This document shows positions 29,391-37,415 of a stretch of 64,000 nt of DNA, piece after piece. Positions within the stretch are counted from its first letter, which is position 1; every line of letters begins with the position of its first letter. Position numbers and translations under genes: made by a program. The DNA is from Holophagales bacterium (lineage in GTDB: Bacteria > Acidobacteriota > Thermoanaerobaculia > Multivoradales > Multivoraceae). The notes beneath the pieces are model-generated. The model was given only the letters and a program-made list of their open reading frames with translations, had not been told where the DNA came from and ran no database searches. The DNA lies in NCBI GenBank assembly GCA_009845425.1, contig VXZQ01000001.1:444363-508362 (forward strand). The letters are read 5' to 3'.

Positions 29391-30548
29391 CTACCGCGAA
29401 AGGTGCCGGTCGAAGAACCGCACGATCACGTTGTGCACCTCGTCCGACTCGGGCAGGCGGGGGTTGAACGCGAAAGTCGCGTGCCCGAGGCCTTCCCAGA
29501 CGTGCAGGTCGGCCTCGACGCCGAGGCTGACCAGCTTGTTGTGGCTGGCCAGTACGCCGCCGAGCGCGAAGTCGCGGGTGCCGCTGATCAGTAGCGCGGG
29601 CGGGAAGCGGGCGAGCAGGTCGTCGTGGTCGCCGGGAGCGACGACGGGGTCCCCGGCTTTCACGCCGCGGAAGTAGCCGCTCGGCTGGGGCGGCTCCGCC
29701 GGCTCGACCGGGCGCGGAAAGCCGTTGATCGCCGAGACCAGGAAGGCGCTCTCGCTGCGGCCCATCTTGAACACGCCCGGGGTGTCGCCGTCCGTCGTCG
29801 GAATCCCGGCGCAGAAGAGACCGATCGCGCCCGGCAGAGGCAGGTCGTTCTCGAGGATGTAGGCGACCGTCTGCGCCGTGAGCATGGCGCCGGCCGAGCA
29901 ACCGTAGATGCCGATCTTCGACGCCTCGTAGTCCTCGAGCATCGCCCTGTAGACGGCAATGACGTCCTCCACGCCGGCCGGATGGGTGGCCTCCGGCGCC
30001 ATCCGGTAGTCGGGGCTGATCACCCTGTAGCCGCCCATGTCGGCGACCTGCATTGCCTCCGTCTGGCTGAAGTAGCGGGCGCCGACCCGGAAGCCGCCGC
30101 CGTGAATGCTGATCAGCAACCGGTCTTCCTTCCCCCCGGCGACGCCGCGGTCGGGGACGAACACCTCCGTGTAGACGCCGGCGATCGTCTCCGCGGTGAT
30201 CTTCACCGGGTGCTTGGCGACGGTGTCCCGGTAGATGGCCGTCTTGTAGTAGCCGTCGGCGACGCACTGGCGCGCGGCGCGAATCGCCTCCGGGTCGTCG
30301 GCGACGTCGTTCAGGTTCGCGCAGCCCCGGGAGAAGGTGCCGAACTCCGGACCGTAGACCTCGCGGAAGTGCTTCATCGCGGCACGCGACTCGTCGCTGA
30401 AGTACGACGTCTCCGGCAGGTCGAAGGCCGGAACGTGAACGGTGCCGTCGGCCTCCACGCGGGGACGCTCCCCCTGCGCCGCGAGCGGCGAGCCGGACAG
30501 GGCGACAGCGGCGAGGGCGGCGGCGACAAGGCCGAACCGGGTACGCAC
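29391..30548 (-). CDS. Secreted alpha/beta-hydrolase (hormone-sensitive-lipase type)
   Basis: A 385-residue esterase. The oxyanion motif ISIHGGGFRVG and the nucleophile IYGCSAGAMLT identify the HSL family; the late WEGLGHATFAF holds the catalytic histidine. A GTG start at 30548 is preferred: it directly precedes a signal peptide (FGLVAAALAAVALSGSPLAA), and a TAGAAT box ends 7 bases before it. The longer ATG version would overlap the divergent dioxygenase start. The substrate is unknown. Confidence 0.82.
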   Translation of the reverse strand: MRTRFGLVAAALAAVALSGSPLAAQGERPRVEADGTVHVPAFDLPETSYFSDESRAAMKHFREVYGPEFGTFSRGCANLNDVADDPEAIRAARQCVADGYYKTAIYRDTVAKHPVKITAETIAGVYTEVFVPDRGVAGGKEDRLLISIHGGGFRVGARYFSQTEAMQVADMGGYRVISPDYRMAPEATHPAGVEDVIAVYRAMLEDYEASKIGIYGCSAGAMLTAQTVAYILENDLPLPGAIGLFCAGIPTTDGDTPGVFKMGRSESAFLVSAINGFPRPVEPAEPPQPSGYFRGVKAGDPVVAPGDHDDLLARFPPALLISGTRDFALGGVLASHNKLVSLGVEADLHVWEGLGHATFAFNPRLPESDEVHNVIVRFFDRHLSR

Positions 30549-30555
30549 GACCCGG

Positions 30556-30561
30556 ATTCTA
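30556..30561 (-). promoter_or_regulatory. -10 box abutting a GTG start
   Basis: TAGAAT on the minus strand, 7 bases before the GTG at 30548, with no ribosome site between. It suggests a leaderless transcript for the esterase gene. Confidence 0.4.
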
Positions 30562-30597
30562 GATATAGCCTCGATCCTCAACCGCAGGAGAACTCCC

Positions 30598-31512
30598 ATG
30601 AGCCATCGAGTCGTACGTCTCTCCGGGTCCCTGGGCGCCGAGGTCCACGATCTGCCGCTGGCGGACGCCGGCCCGGACGATGCCGCAACGATCCGCGGCC
30701 TGCTGCTGGACCACCAGGTGCTCTTCTTTCCCGATCAGCATCTCGACGTGGCGCAGCACGTCGCCTTCGGGCGCCACTTCGGTGAGCTGGAGGGGCACCC
30801 GCACCTGAACAACCCCTTCCTCGACCACCCGGAGGTCTTCGAACTGGTGGCGACCCGCGGCGGGGTCGCGGACGAGTGGCACAGCGACATCAGCTTTCAG
30901 GAGAGTCCGTCGGTGATGGCGATCCTGAACATGGTCAAGTGCCCGGAGGTCGGCGGCGACACGATGTGGGCCAACATGTACAGGGCCTACGAGGAACTCT
31001 CGCCGCCGCTGCAGGAGCTCTGCGAGGGCCTGACCGCGCTCCACGACGCGACGCCGCACGGCAAGCCGGAGAAGATGACGATCCACCCGGTCGTCCGCGT
31101 CCACCCGGAGACCGGCCGCAAGTCGCTGTTCGTCAACGAGCACTTCACCCGCCGCATCGTCGAGCTCAGCCACGAGGAGAGCGACCACCTGCTCGGCTAC
31201 CTGACCCGCTGGGCGACGAACACGCGCTTCACCGTCCGCTACCGCTGGCAGCAGGGCACGCTCGCCATGTGGGACAACCGCTGCACACAGCACTTCGTGC
31301 TGAACGACTTCAACGAGGAGCGCATCATCCAGCGGGTCACCGTGATGGGCGACCAGGTCGAGGCGGCCGGCGAAGCCCGCTGGGAACCCTACGTGCGAGC
31401 GCGCCATGCCGGCGCCACCAGCCGCTACGACCGGCAGTTGAACAAGTACCTGAAGCGCAAGGTCCAGTCGCTGGAGTCGAACGCGAAGAAGGAAGTTGTG
31501 CTGGAGATGTGA
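30598..31512 (+). CDS. TauD/TfdA-family Fe(II)/2-oxoglutarate dioxygenase
   Basis: A 304-residue dioxygenase. The facial triad is seen as WHSDISF (His and Asp) and the distal His in CTQHFVLNDF, with the 2-oxoglutarate arginine in RIIQRVTV. Such enzymes use O2 and 2-oxoglutarate to cleave sulfonates, phenoxyacetates, sulfate esters or similar; the substrate is not clear here. ATG 30598 follows a GCAGGAG ribosome site. The stop overlaps the GTG of the next gene, so the pair is coupled. Confidence 0.9.
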   Translation: MSHRVVRLSGSLGAEVHDLPLADAGPDDAATIRGLLLDHQVLFFPDQHLDVAQHVAFGRHFGELEGHPHLNNPFLDHPEVFELVATRGGVADEWHSDISFQESPSVMAILNMVKCPEVGGDTMWANMYRAYEELSPPLQELCEGLTALHDATPHGKPEKMTIHPVVRVHPETGRKSLFVNEHFTRRIVELSHEESDHLLGYLTRWATNTRFTVRYRWQQGTLAMWDNRCTQHFVLNDFNEERIIQRVTVMGDQVEAAGEARWEPYVRARHAGATSRYDRQLNKYLKRKVQSLESNAKKEVVLEM

Positions 31513-32567
31513 GACTCCTCGGCTTTCTTTTCGTCGTTGCTGCCGGCCCGGGCTTCGCGCAGTCCGCGCCTTCCGGGCAGTGCGTGCCCGCGGGCGCGAA
31601 CCCGCCCATGCCGAAGAGCGCCCGCGCTTACGCGGCGATGTGCGAGCCGCACCTGGGCGTGGCGCCCACTGTCGACTGCGGCCAGGGAGCCCGCATTCGC
31701 ATCCGGCAGGAAGGCACGGAGATCTTCGAGGACCCGGGGCTCCACGCTTGCGACGCCGGCAGCCTCCAGATCGGCGACTGCATGCCGGGTTCGAGCCTCC
31801 AGCGCTACGAGGGCCGGAACGCGGACGGCTCGCCACGTCCCGAGGTCGTCTGGGTGAGCTTCTGCCGCCACGACGGGCGCGACGATGTCTTTAACGTCGA
31901 CATCGGCGATTCGGTGCAGATGATCGGCTACAACCGTGAGACCGGCGCCACCTGCTTCTTCGAGTCGGGCGACAACAGCCCCTGGACCCACATCGGCGAG
32001 AACAACCGGCTACTCGGCGTGCTGCCCGGCCCCGACGACCCGGACTTCGACGAAGCGTACATGCCTGCCGGCGACATCCAGTGCGTCCGCTGCCACCAGG
32101 CGGACCCGTTCATCCACAATCCCTGGATCAAGTCCGCGCGACTGCCGGAGAACCCGCGCCAGCCTGTCGTCCCGGTGCTGCCCGGCCCGAACCCGCCCTA
32201 CTACGTCGTGGGCGCGCCGACCTGGGACATGCGGACCATCCACATCGAAGGCAACGGCTGCGTCGGCTGCCACCGGATCGCCATGGAGACGCTGGAGGAG
32301 TTCACGGGCGACTTCTGGGACCCGAACGAGCACATGCCGCCGCACGATCCCGGCTCACTGGCCGCCGACCTCGAGGCGCTGGAGCAATGTTGGGCCGACG
32401 GCCCGGAGAACACGCCCGGCTGCGACTGGGTGATCCCGCCGGCCGGCGAATGCGCCGGCGGTGTGGTGGGTCCGGACTATCCGCACGCGGCGGAGAGGTT
32501 CAACCGCGGTCCGAAGAGCGCGCCGCACAGCTCCGGCAAGCGCTGGATGACGCCGCGCGAGCCCTAG
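31509..32567 (+). CDS. Secreted di-haem c-type cytochrome-like protein
   Basis: Starting at GTG 31509 (GTGA overlap with the dioxygenase stop) the frame encodes a signal peptide (LLGFLFVVAAGPGFA) and 352 residues in all. Two haem c motifs are visible, C192-V-R-C-H and C251-V-G-C-H. The first half has several extra cysteines (QCVPAG, AMCEPH, VDCGQG, SFCRHD) that could make disulfides. No named family is recognised for the whole protein. Coupling to a dioxygenase gene suggests a linked electron-transfer or oxidation step outside the cytoplasm. Confidence 0.78.
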   Translation: MRLLGFLFVVAAGPGFAQSAPSGQCVPAGANPPMPKSARAYAAMCEPHLGVAPTVDCGQGARIRIRQEGTEIFEDPGLHACDAGSLQIGDCMPGSSLQRYEGRNADGSPRPEVVWVSFCRHDGRDDVFNVDIGDSVQMIGYNRETGATCFFESGDNSPWTHIGENNRLLGVLPGPDDPDFDEAYMPAGDIQCVRCHQADPFIHNPWIKSARLPENPRQPVVPVLPGPNPPYYVVGAPTWDMRTIHIEGNGCVGCHRIAMETLEEFTGDFWDPNEHMPPHDPGSLAADLEALEQCWADGPENTPGCDWVIPPAGECAGGVVGPDYPHAAERFNRGPKSAPHSSGKRWMTPREP

Positions 32568-32569
32568 CG

Positions 32570-34360
32570 TTACTGCTCCACCACCAGCAACTGGTCGGCG
32601 GCGACGTTCTCGCGCTCCGTCGTCGAGCCGTCGGGCCAGGTCACGACGACCGAGTCGACCGTGGCGGCGTCGCCCAGGCCGAAGTGCTGGCGGAAGTCGT
32701 CCTGGGACAGGTAGCTGGTGCCGCTGCGGATGTTCCGGATCTGGCTGCGTCCATCAGCCGTCACCCGAATCACCGCTCCGATCGCGTCGGTGTTCTTCCC
32801 GGCCCCGACCAGCCGCACTTGCAGCCAGCGGCCGTCGCCGGCCTCGTTGCGCAGCACCATGGGCGAACCGTCGAGGTCGTTGATCACCAGGTCCACCCGG
32901 CCGTCGTTGTCGAGGTCGCCCATCGCCAGGCCGCGGCTGACCGTCTGTTCGAGGAAGGCCGGGCCCCCTCGCTCGGCCACCTCTTCGAAGGTGCCGTCGG
33001 CCAGGTTGCGATAGAGCAGCTTGCGCTGGCGGTAGCCGGCCGAGGCGCCGAGCCGGGCGCCGTCGAGCTGGGGATAGACGTGGCCGTTCACCACCACGAG
33101 GTCCTCCCAGCCGTCGTTGTCGTAGTCGAAGAAGGCGGTCCCCCAACCGACGTAGGGCAGGCTCGACGCGCCCGTCCTCGACCGGAAGGAGGCGTCGCTC
33201 GAGTAGTCGCCCTCGTTGCGGTAGAGCGCGTTGTACTCCTCGGCGAAGTTGCTGACGAACAGGCTCAGCCGGCCGCTGCCGTCGTAGTCGCCGACCGCGA
33301 CGCCCATGCCGCCCTGCTCGCCGCCGTCCTCGCTCACCGCGACGCCCATGAAGAAGCCCGACTCTTCGAAGGTGCCGTCCTTCCGGTTCATGTAGAGGTA
33401 GTTGGGCGTCGAGTCGTTGGCGACGTAGAGGTCGAGCCAACCGTCGCCATCCATGTCGAGCCAGGCGATACCGAGGCCGAAGTAGCCGTCCGGGTCGCGA
33501 ACCCCCGCCTCCTCGCCGACCTCGGTGAACGTGCCGCTCGCTTCCTGGCGGAACAGGAGGTCGGAAGTGCCCGGCAGGCCGCGAGGTCCGCACTGGACGG
33601 AGACGCCGCGGTACTGGCAGGTCTTGTCGCTGCCGAACTCCGGCAGGTTGTCGAGATCGAACTCCACGTAGCGGCTCACGAAGAGGTCGAGATCGCCGTC
33701 GCGGTCGTAGTCGGCGAAGCCACAGCCCGTCGACCAGCCCGAGGCCGCGACGCCAAGCTCCGGCGCCACGTCGGTGAACGTGTCGTCGCCCGAGTTGCGA
33801 TAGAGCCGATTCCGGCCGATCCCCGTCACGTAGAGGTCCTGCCAGCCGTCGCCGTCGATGTCGGCGATGCACAGGCCCATTCCCCAGCCGGGATGGGCCA
33901 CCCCGGCCTCGGCGGCGATATCGCGGAACGTGCCGTCGCCGAGGTTGCGGTAGAGCGCGCTGTGCGACGACTCCGGCTCGTTCGCCGTGTCGACCGTCAG
34001 GGAGTTGACGAAGTAGATGTCGAGCAGGCCGTCACGGTCGAAGTCGAACAGCCCCACGCCGCCGCTCATCGACTCGACGATGTACTTCTTCTCGGGCGCG
34101 GAGTTGTGGCGGAAGGTGATGCCGGTGGACTCGGTGATGTCCCGAAACAGCGGCGCGTCGCCGGCGCCCTGGGCGAGCGTGGTCGCGGGGCAGACGAGAA
34201 GGGCCGCCACTGCTGCCGCGGCTGGGACGCCGGCGCTGGTCCCCAGAAGCCGGCCAGCACCCGGCTGGTGCGTGCACGCGCCAGCCGCGTCACAGTCCGA
34301 GCGCCCGTCTTCGGGCGGTCGGATGTCAGGCCGGCGCACCGACAAGGCGGCTCCGCTCAC
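32570..34360 (-). CDS. CRTAC1-like FG-GAP/ASPIC-UnbV secreted protein
   Basis: A 596-residue protein with at least seven FG-GAP calcium-loop repeats, such as DFDRDGLLDIYF, DIDGDGWQDLYV, DYDRDGDLDLFV, DMDGDGWLDLYV, DYDNDGWEDLVV and DLDNDGRVDLVI. They form an integrin-like beta-propeller. An ASPIC/UnbV domain closes the protein (about 515-590). GTG 34360 overlaps the TPR stop (GTGA) and is the only start in frame before the signal sequence (AAAAVAALLVCPATTLA). The first 25 residues are encoded by a REP-like repeat. The role is unknown; adhesion or complex scaffolding is usual speculation. Confidence 0.88.
   Translation of the reverse strand: MSGAALSVRRPDIRPPEDGRSDCDAAGACTHQPGAGRLLGTSAGVPAAAAVAALLVCPATTLAQGAGDAPLFRDITESTGITFRHNSAPEKKYIVESMSGGVGLFDFDRDGLLDIYFVNSLTVDTANEPESSHSALYRNLGDGTFRDIAAEAGVAHPGWGMGLCIADIDGDGWQDLYVTGIGRNRLYRNSGDDTFTDVAPELGVAASGWSTGCGFADYDRDGDLDLFVSRYVEFDLDNLPEFGSDKTCQYRGVSVQCGPRGLPGTSDLLFRQEASGTFTEVGEEAGVRDPDGYFGLGIAWLDMDGDGWLDLYVANDSTPNYLYMNRKDGTFEESGFFMGVAVSEDGGEQGGMGVAVGDYDGSGRLSLFVSNFAEEYNALYRNEGDYSSDASFRSRTGASSLPYVGWGTAFFDYDNDGWEDLVVVNGHVYPQLDGARLGASAGYRQRKLLYRNLADGTFEEVAERGGPAFLEQTVSRGLAMGDLDNDGRVDLVINDLDGSPMVLRNEAGDGRWLQVRLVGAGKNTDAIGAVIRVTADGRSQIRNIRSGTSYLSQDDFRQHFGLGDAATVDSVVVTWPDGSTTERENVAADQLLVVEQ
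34302..34344. repeat. REP-like palindromic element, copy A (partial)
   Basis: A hairpin CGCCCG-TCTT-CGGGCG (34302-34317) is followed by GATG and then 16 bases (34329-34344) identical to those at 58275-58290. Compared with the full copy at 58238, the left arm of the second hairpin is missing. It lies inside the first codons of the FG-GAP gene. Confidence 0.6.
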
Positions 34361-35208
34361 GGCTCGGTCCTCGAGCCCAGCGGCGGCTGGGCGCGCAGAC
34401 GCTCGATGTGCTCTTCGATCGCGGCCTGAGCCTCCCGGGAACGCTGCAGGTGGCGCTCCGCTCCCTCGCGGTCGCCGAGGCGGGCCAGGGCGAGGCTGAA
34501 CTGGTAGTGCCCCTTGATCGAATCGGGCTCTGCGGCGACCGCGCGCGCAAGCGCTTCCCGGGCCTCCTCGAAGCGGCCCTCCTTCAACCGGGCCGTTCCG
34601 ATCGTCACCAGCGCCGTCGGGTGATCGGGATTGACCGCCAGGGCCCGCTCCGCGAGCCGGGTCGCTTCGGCCAGCATGCCGAGCCCCTCGACGGCCTCCG
34701 ACATGGCGGCCAGCGCCTCGACGTTGTCGGGCTCCAGCCGCAGCGCGGTCGCCAGGGCTTCCCGCGCCTCGTCGAAGCGGTCCACGCGGTTGAGGGCCAG
34801 GCCGAGGGCGATGTGGGTCAGGGCGCGGCTCCGGTCGAGGGCTGCCGCGTCGAACAGCGCCTCGGCGGCTTCCGCCATCTCGCCCACCTGCATGCGGGCC
34901 ACGCCGAGCAGGTAGGCGTACTCCGCCTCCCCGGGGTGCATCCGCGCCAGCGGCTCGAGCGCCAGGGTCGCCTGGATCGGGTTGCCCCGGGCGAGCGAGA
35001 AGCGCGCATAGGCGTTCAGGACGTCCTCGGAGTTGGGCGCCAGGGTAATGGCCCGACCGAGTGCCTCGGCGGCCGCCTCGCCTTCGTTCCGCGAGGCAAG
35101 GGCGCGGGCTTGGTCGAGCAGGCCGCGGACCGACTCCGTCGTCGCGGCTTCGGGCTGGGCGCCGAGGGCGGCCGGCACGAGCAGCAGCGAGAAGAGCGCC
35201 GCCTTCAC
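34357..35208 (-). CDS. Secreted TPR-repeat protein
   Basis: A 283-residue protein with a signal peptide (LFSLLLVPAALGAQ) and about six tetratricopeptide repeats, seen as regular A-x-x-x-L-x-P spacing (AEALGRAITLAPNSEDVL, AREALATALRLEPDNVEAL, AERALAVNPDHPTAL). The GTG start overlaps the stop of the larger TPR gene, and its own stop overlaps the FG-GAP gene start. It probably acts as an extracytoplasmic scaffold within this four-gene operon. Confidence 0.85.
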   Translation of the reverse strand: MKAALFSLLLVPAALGAQPEAATTESVRGLLDQARALASRNEGEAAAEALGRAITLAPNSEDVLNAYARFSLARGNPIQATLALEPLARMHPGEAEYAYLLGVARMQVGEMAEAAEALFDAAALDRSRALTHIALGLALNRVDRFDEAREALATALRLEPDNVEALAAMSEAVEGLGMLAEATRLAERALAVNPDHPTALVTIGTARLKEGRFEEAREALARAVAAEPDSIKGHYQFSLALARLGDREGAERHLQRSREAQAAIEEHIERLRAQPPLGSRTEP

Positions 35209-37415
35209 TGGTCCGACCTCCCCTTGAGTCTCTGAAAGATCTCGAACTGCTCCCGCGCCTTCTCCCGATCGCCGAGCTTCTGGTACGCCTGACCGAGCTG
35301 GTTGCGGATGTTGGGATCCTCCGGCGCCAGTTCCGCGGCCGCCAGCAACTGCGCGGCCGCCTCTTCGACGCGGCCGTCCTCGAGGAGGATCTTGCCGCGA
35401 AGGTAGCCGGCGTCGGCGAAGTCGGGTTCCGCGGCCAGCACCAGTTCCACCTCGCGCAGCGCGGCCTGGGGCTGGTTGTCGAGTTCGAGGACGGTCGCCA
35501 GGACGTAGCGCGACCGGTGGTCGACGGGATGGGCAGCGAGTTCGGCACGCAGCGCGGCGCCGGCCTCCTCGAGACGGCCCTGGCGGAGATAGATGTTGCC
35601 GAGCGTGGCCTGCGCCTCGGCGACGCCGGGCCGAAGTTCGATGGCCCGTTCGAGGTGCTCCACCGCCGCATCGAAGTCGCCTTCCTGCGCCGCCGCCTGG
35701 CCGAGCAGCACGTTGAGCTCGGGCCAGTCGGCCTGCTCGGCGAGCAGCCGGTCGAATATCGGCTGCGCCTCGACGGTCCGGCCGCTCCGGACCAGGGCCA
35801 GACCGTAGGCGTACTGGAGCGAACGGTCCGCGGCGCGGCCCGGGTCGGTTGCCAGGAGCTCCGCCGCACGATCGTAGACCTCGGCATTGAGCCAGGCCAG
35901 CGCGAGCATCCGCCGCAGGGTCGGATCGCCAGGCGTTTCCTCCAGCGCATGCGACAGCGGCGAGGTCGCCTGTTCGAACTGCCCCGCGTTGAAGCGGGCC
36001 ACGCCCAGCGAGTACTGGACCCTCGGAAAGGCCGGATCGACCGAGGCAGCCTGCTCGAAGTGACCCGCGGCCCGGGCGAAGCGCCGGGCCTGCGTCGCCA
36101 TCACGCCGAGATTGAACGAAGCACGGGCCAGCGTCGTTTGCGCCGTCCGAACGAGCTGCTCGCGAACCTCCGCGGAAAGGCCGGAGACCGGCGTCTCGCT
36201 GAAGACGGACAGGCCGACGACCCCGGCCGACGGTTCCTTGCCGTGCCCGTCCAGGTAGTTCGACATGCGATCGCGCGAAGTCCGGGCCAGGGCCACCGAG
36301 AAGCGCTCGGCGGCCTCGAAGTGGGGCATCGCCCGTGCCTCGTCGCCGGAGCGGCGGAGGGCCAGAGCGAGCTGGTAGTGGAGGCTCTCCATCTGGTTGG
36401 CGTTGAACGAACCGTCGTACCCGCCTTCCGCCAGATCGATCGCGCTCTTGAGCGCGGTCGCCGCTTCCCGCGGCCGGTCGAGTCCGAGCAGGGCCCGGCC
36501 CAGATGATGCAGGGCGTTGGGTCGGGTGGACTCCGATTCCACCGCGATCTCCAGCGAGGTCAAGGCCTCCTCGAAGCGCCGGGCATCGACCAGGACCATT
36601 CCGAGATAGAGCGAGTTCACCGCATCCTCGGGCGAGATGCGGCGCTCCTCCTTGAAGTGGTCGATGGCCTCCTCGACCGCGCCCCTGCCCCGATCCAGGA
36701 GCTCCACGGTCCCCAGGTAGAAGCGGGCCCGCGGTACCCGCGGGTCCTGCTCGATGGCCCGTTCGAGCGCCCCGCGGGCCCGCTCGTACTCGCCGTAGTC
36801 GCGCCAGGTCCTGCCGATCAGAATCCAGGTCTGCGGAATCGGACGCTCCTCGGCCACTTCGCGGAAGAGCTTCTCGGCGGACTCCGGACGCTCAAGCCGC
36901 AGGTAGCCGCTGGCGAGCGCGAAGCGGGTCTCGACGTCTTGGGGCATGGACTGGGCGGCCCCCTCCAGTTGCTGCACCGCCAGCTCCGGCTGGCCGGTCG
37001 CGTTGAAGGCCCGCGCGAGCAGCCGCACGGCGCGACCGTCTCCCGAGCTTCGCGCGAGCAGACGCAGGAGAACCTCCACCGCGCCCTCCGGATCGCCGCG
37101 CTCGAGCGCGAGCTCGGCGAGGGCGAGCAACGGACGCCGCGCCTCGAGCGCCGAAATCAGGGCTCGCTCGTAGGCCGCCTGAGCCTCGGCAGGGACGCCG
37201 CCCGCTCGGTAGAGATCGCCGAGCAGCAGCCAGCCTTCGAGCAGCGCCTCCCGGTACCAGCTCTCGGCCGCCTGCGGTTCGTCCCGGCGCAGCATGCTCT
37301 CGGCCTCCGTCAGCGCACGCTGCATGGCGGCGTCCGGCGGCGGCTCATCCTGCGACTGCGTCGCCGCCGGCAGCCCGGCGGCCAGGATCAGACCGAGAGC
37401 GCCTGCGCGGATCAG
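35205..37415 (-). CDS. Large secreted TPR-repeat protein
   Basis: About 15 or more TPR units fill the protein. The first ATG (37325) would give 706 residues without a signal peptide. In frame upstream lie 30 further codons that form a good one (LIRAGALGLILAAGLPAATQ), back to a CTG at 37415 that overlaps the VWA stop (CTGA). No ATG, GTG or TTG lies between. A CTG start, giving 736 residues, is therefore proposed. This protein and its neighbours are probably exported together. Confidence 0.8.
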   Translation of the reverse strand: MIRAGALGLILAAGLPAATQSQDEPPPDAAMQRALTEAESMLRRDEPQAAESWYREALLEGWLLLGDLYRAGGVPAEAQAAYERALISALEARRPLLALAELALERGDPEGAVEVLLRLLARSSGDGRAVRLLARAFNATGQPELAVQQLEGAAQSMPQDVETRFALASGYLRLERPESAEKLFREVAEERPIPQTWILIGRTWRDYGEYERARGALERAIEQDPRVPRARFYLGTVELLDRGRGAVEEAIDHFKEERRISPEDAVNSLYLGMVLVDARRFEEALTSLEIAVESESTRPNALHHLGRALLGLDRPREAATALKSAIDLAEGGYDGSFNANQMESLHYQLALALRRSGDEARAMPHFEAAERFSVALARTSRDRMSNYLDGHGKEPSAGVVGLSVFSETPVSGLSAEVREQLVRTAQTTLARASFNLGVMATQARRFARAAGHFEQAASVDPAFPRVQYSLGVARFNAGQFEQATSPLSHALEETPGDPTLRRMLALAWLNAEVYDRAAELLATDPGRAADRSLQYAYGLALVRSGRTVEAQPIFDRLLAEQADWPELNVLLGQAAAQEGDFDAAVEHLERAIELRPGVAEAQATLGNIYLRQGRLEEAGAALRAELAAHPVDHRSRYVLATVLELDNQPQAALREVELVLAAEPDFADAGYLRGKILLEDGRVEEAAAQLLAAAELAPEDPNIRNQLGQAYQKLGDREKAREQFEIFQRLKGRSDQ

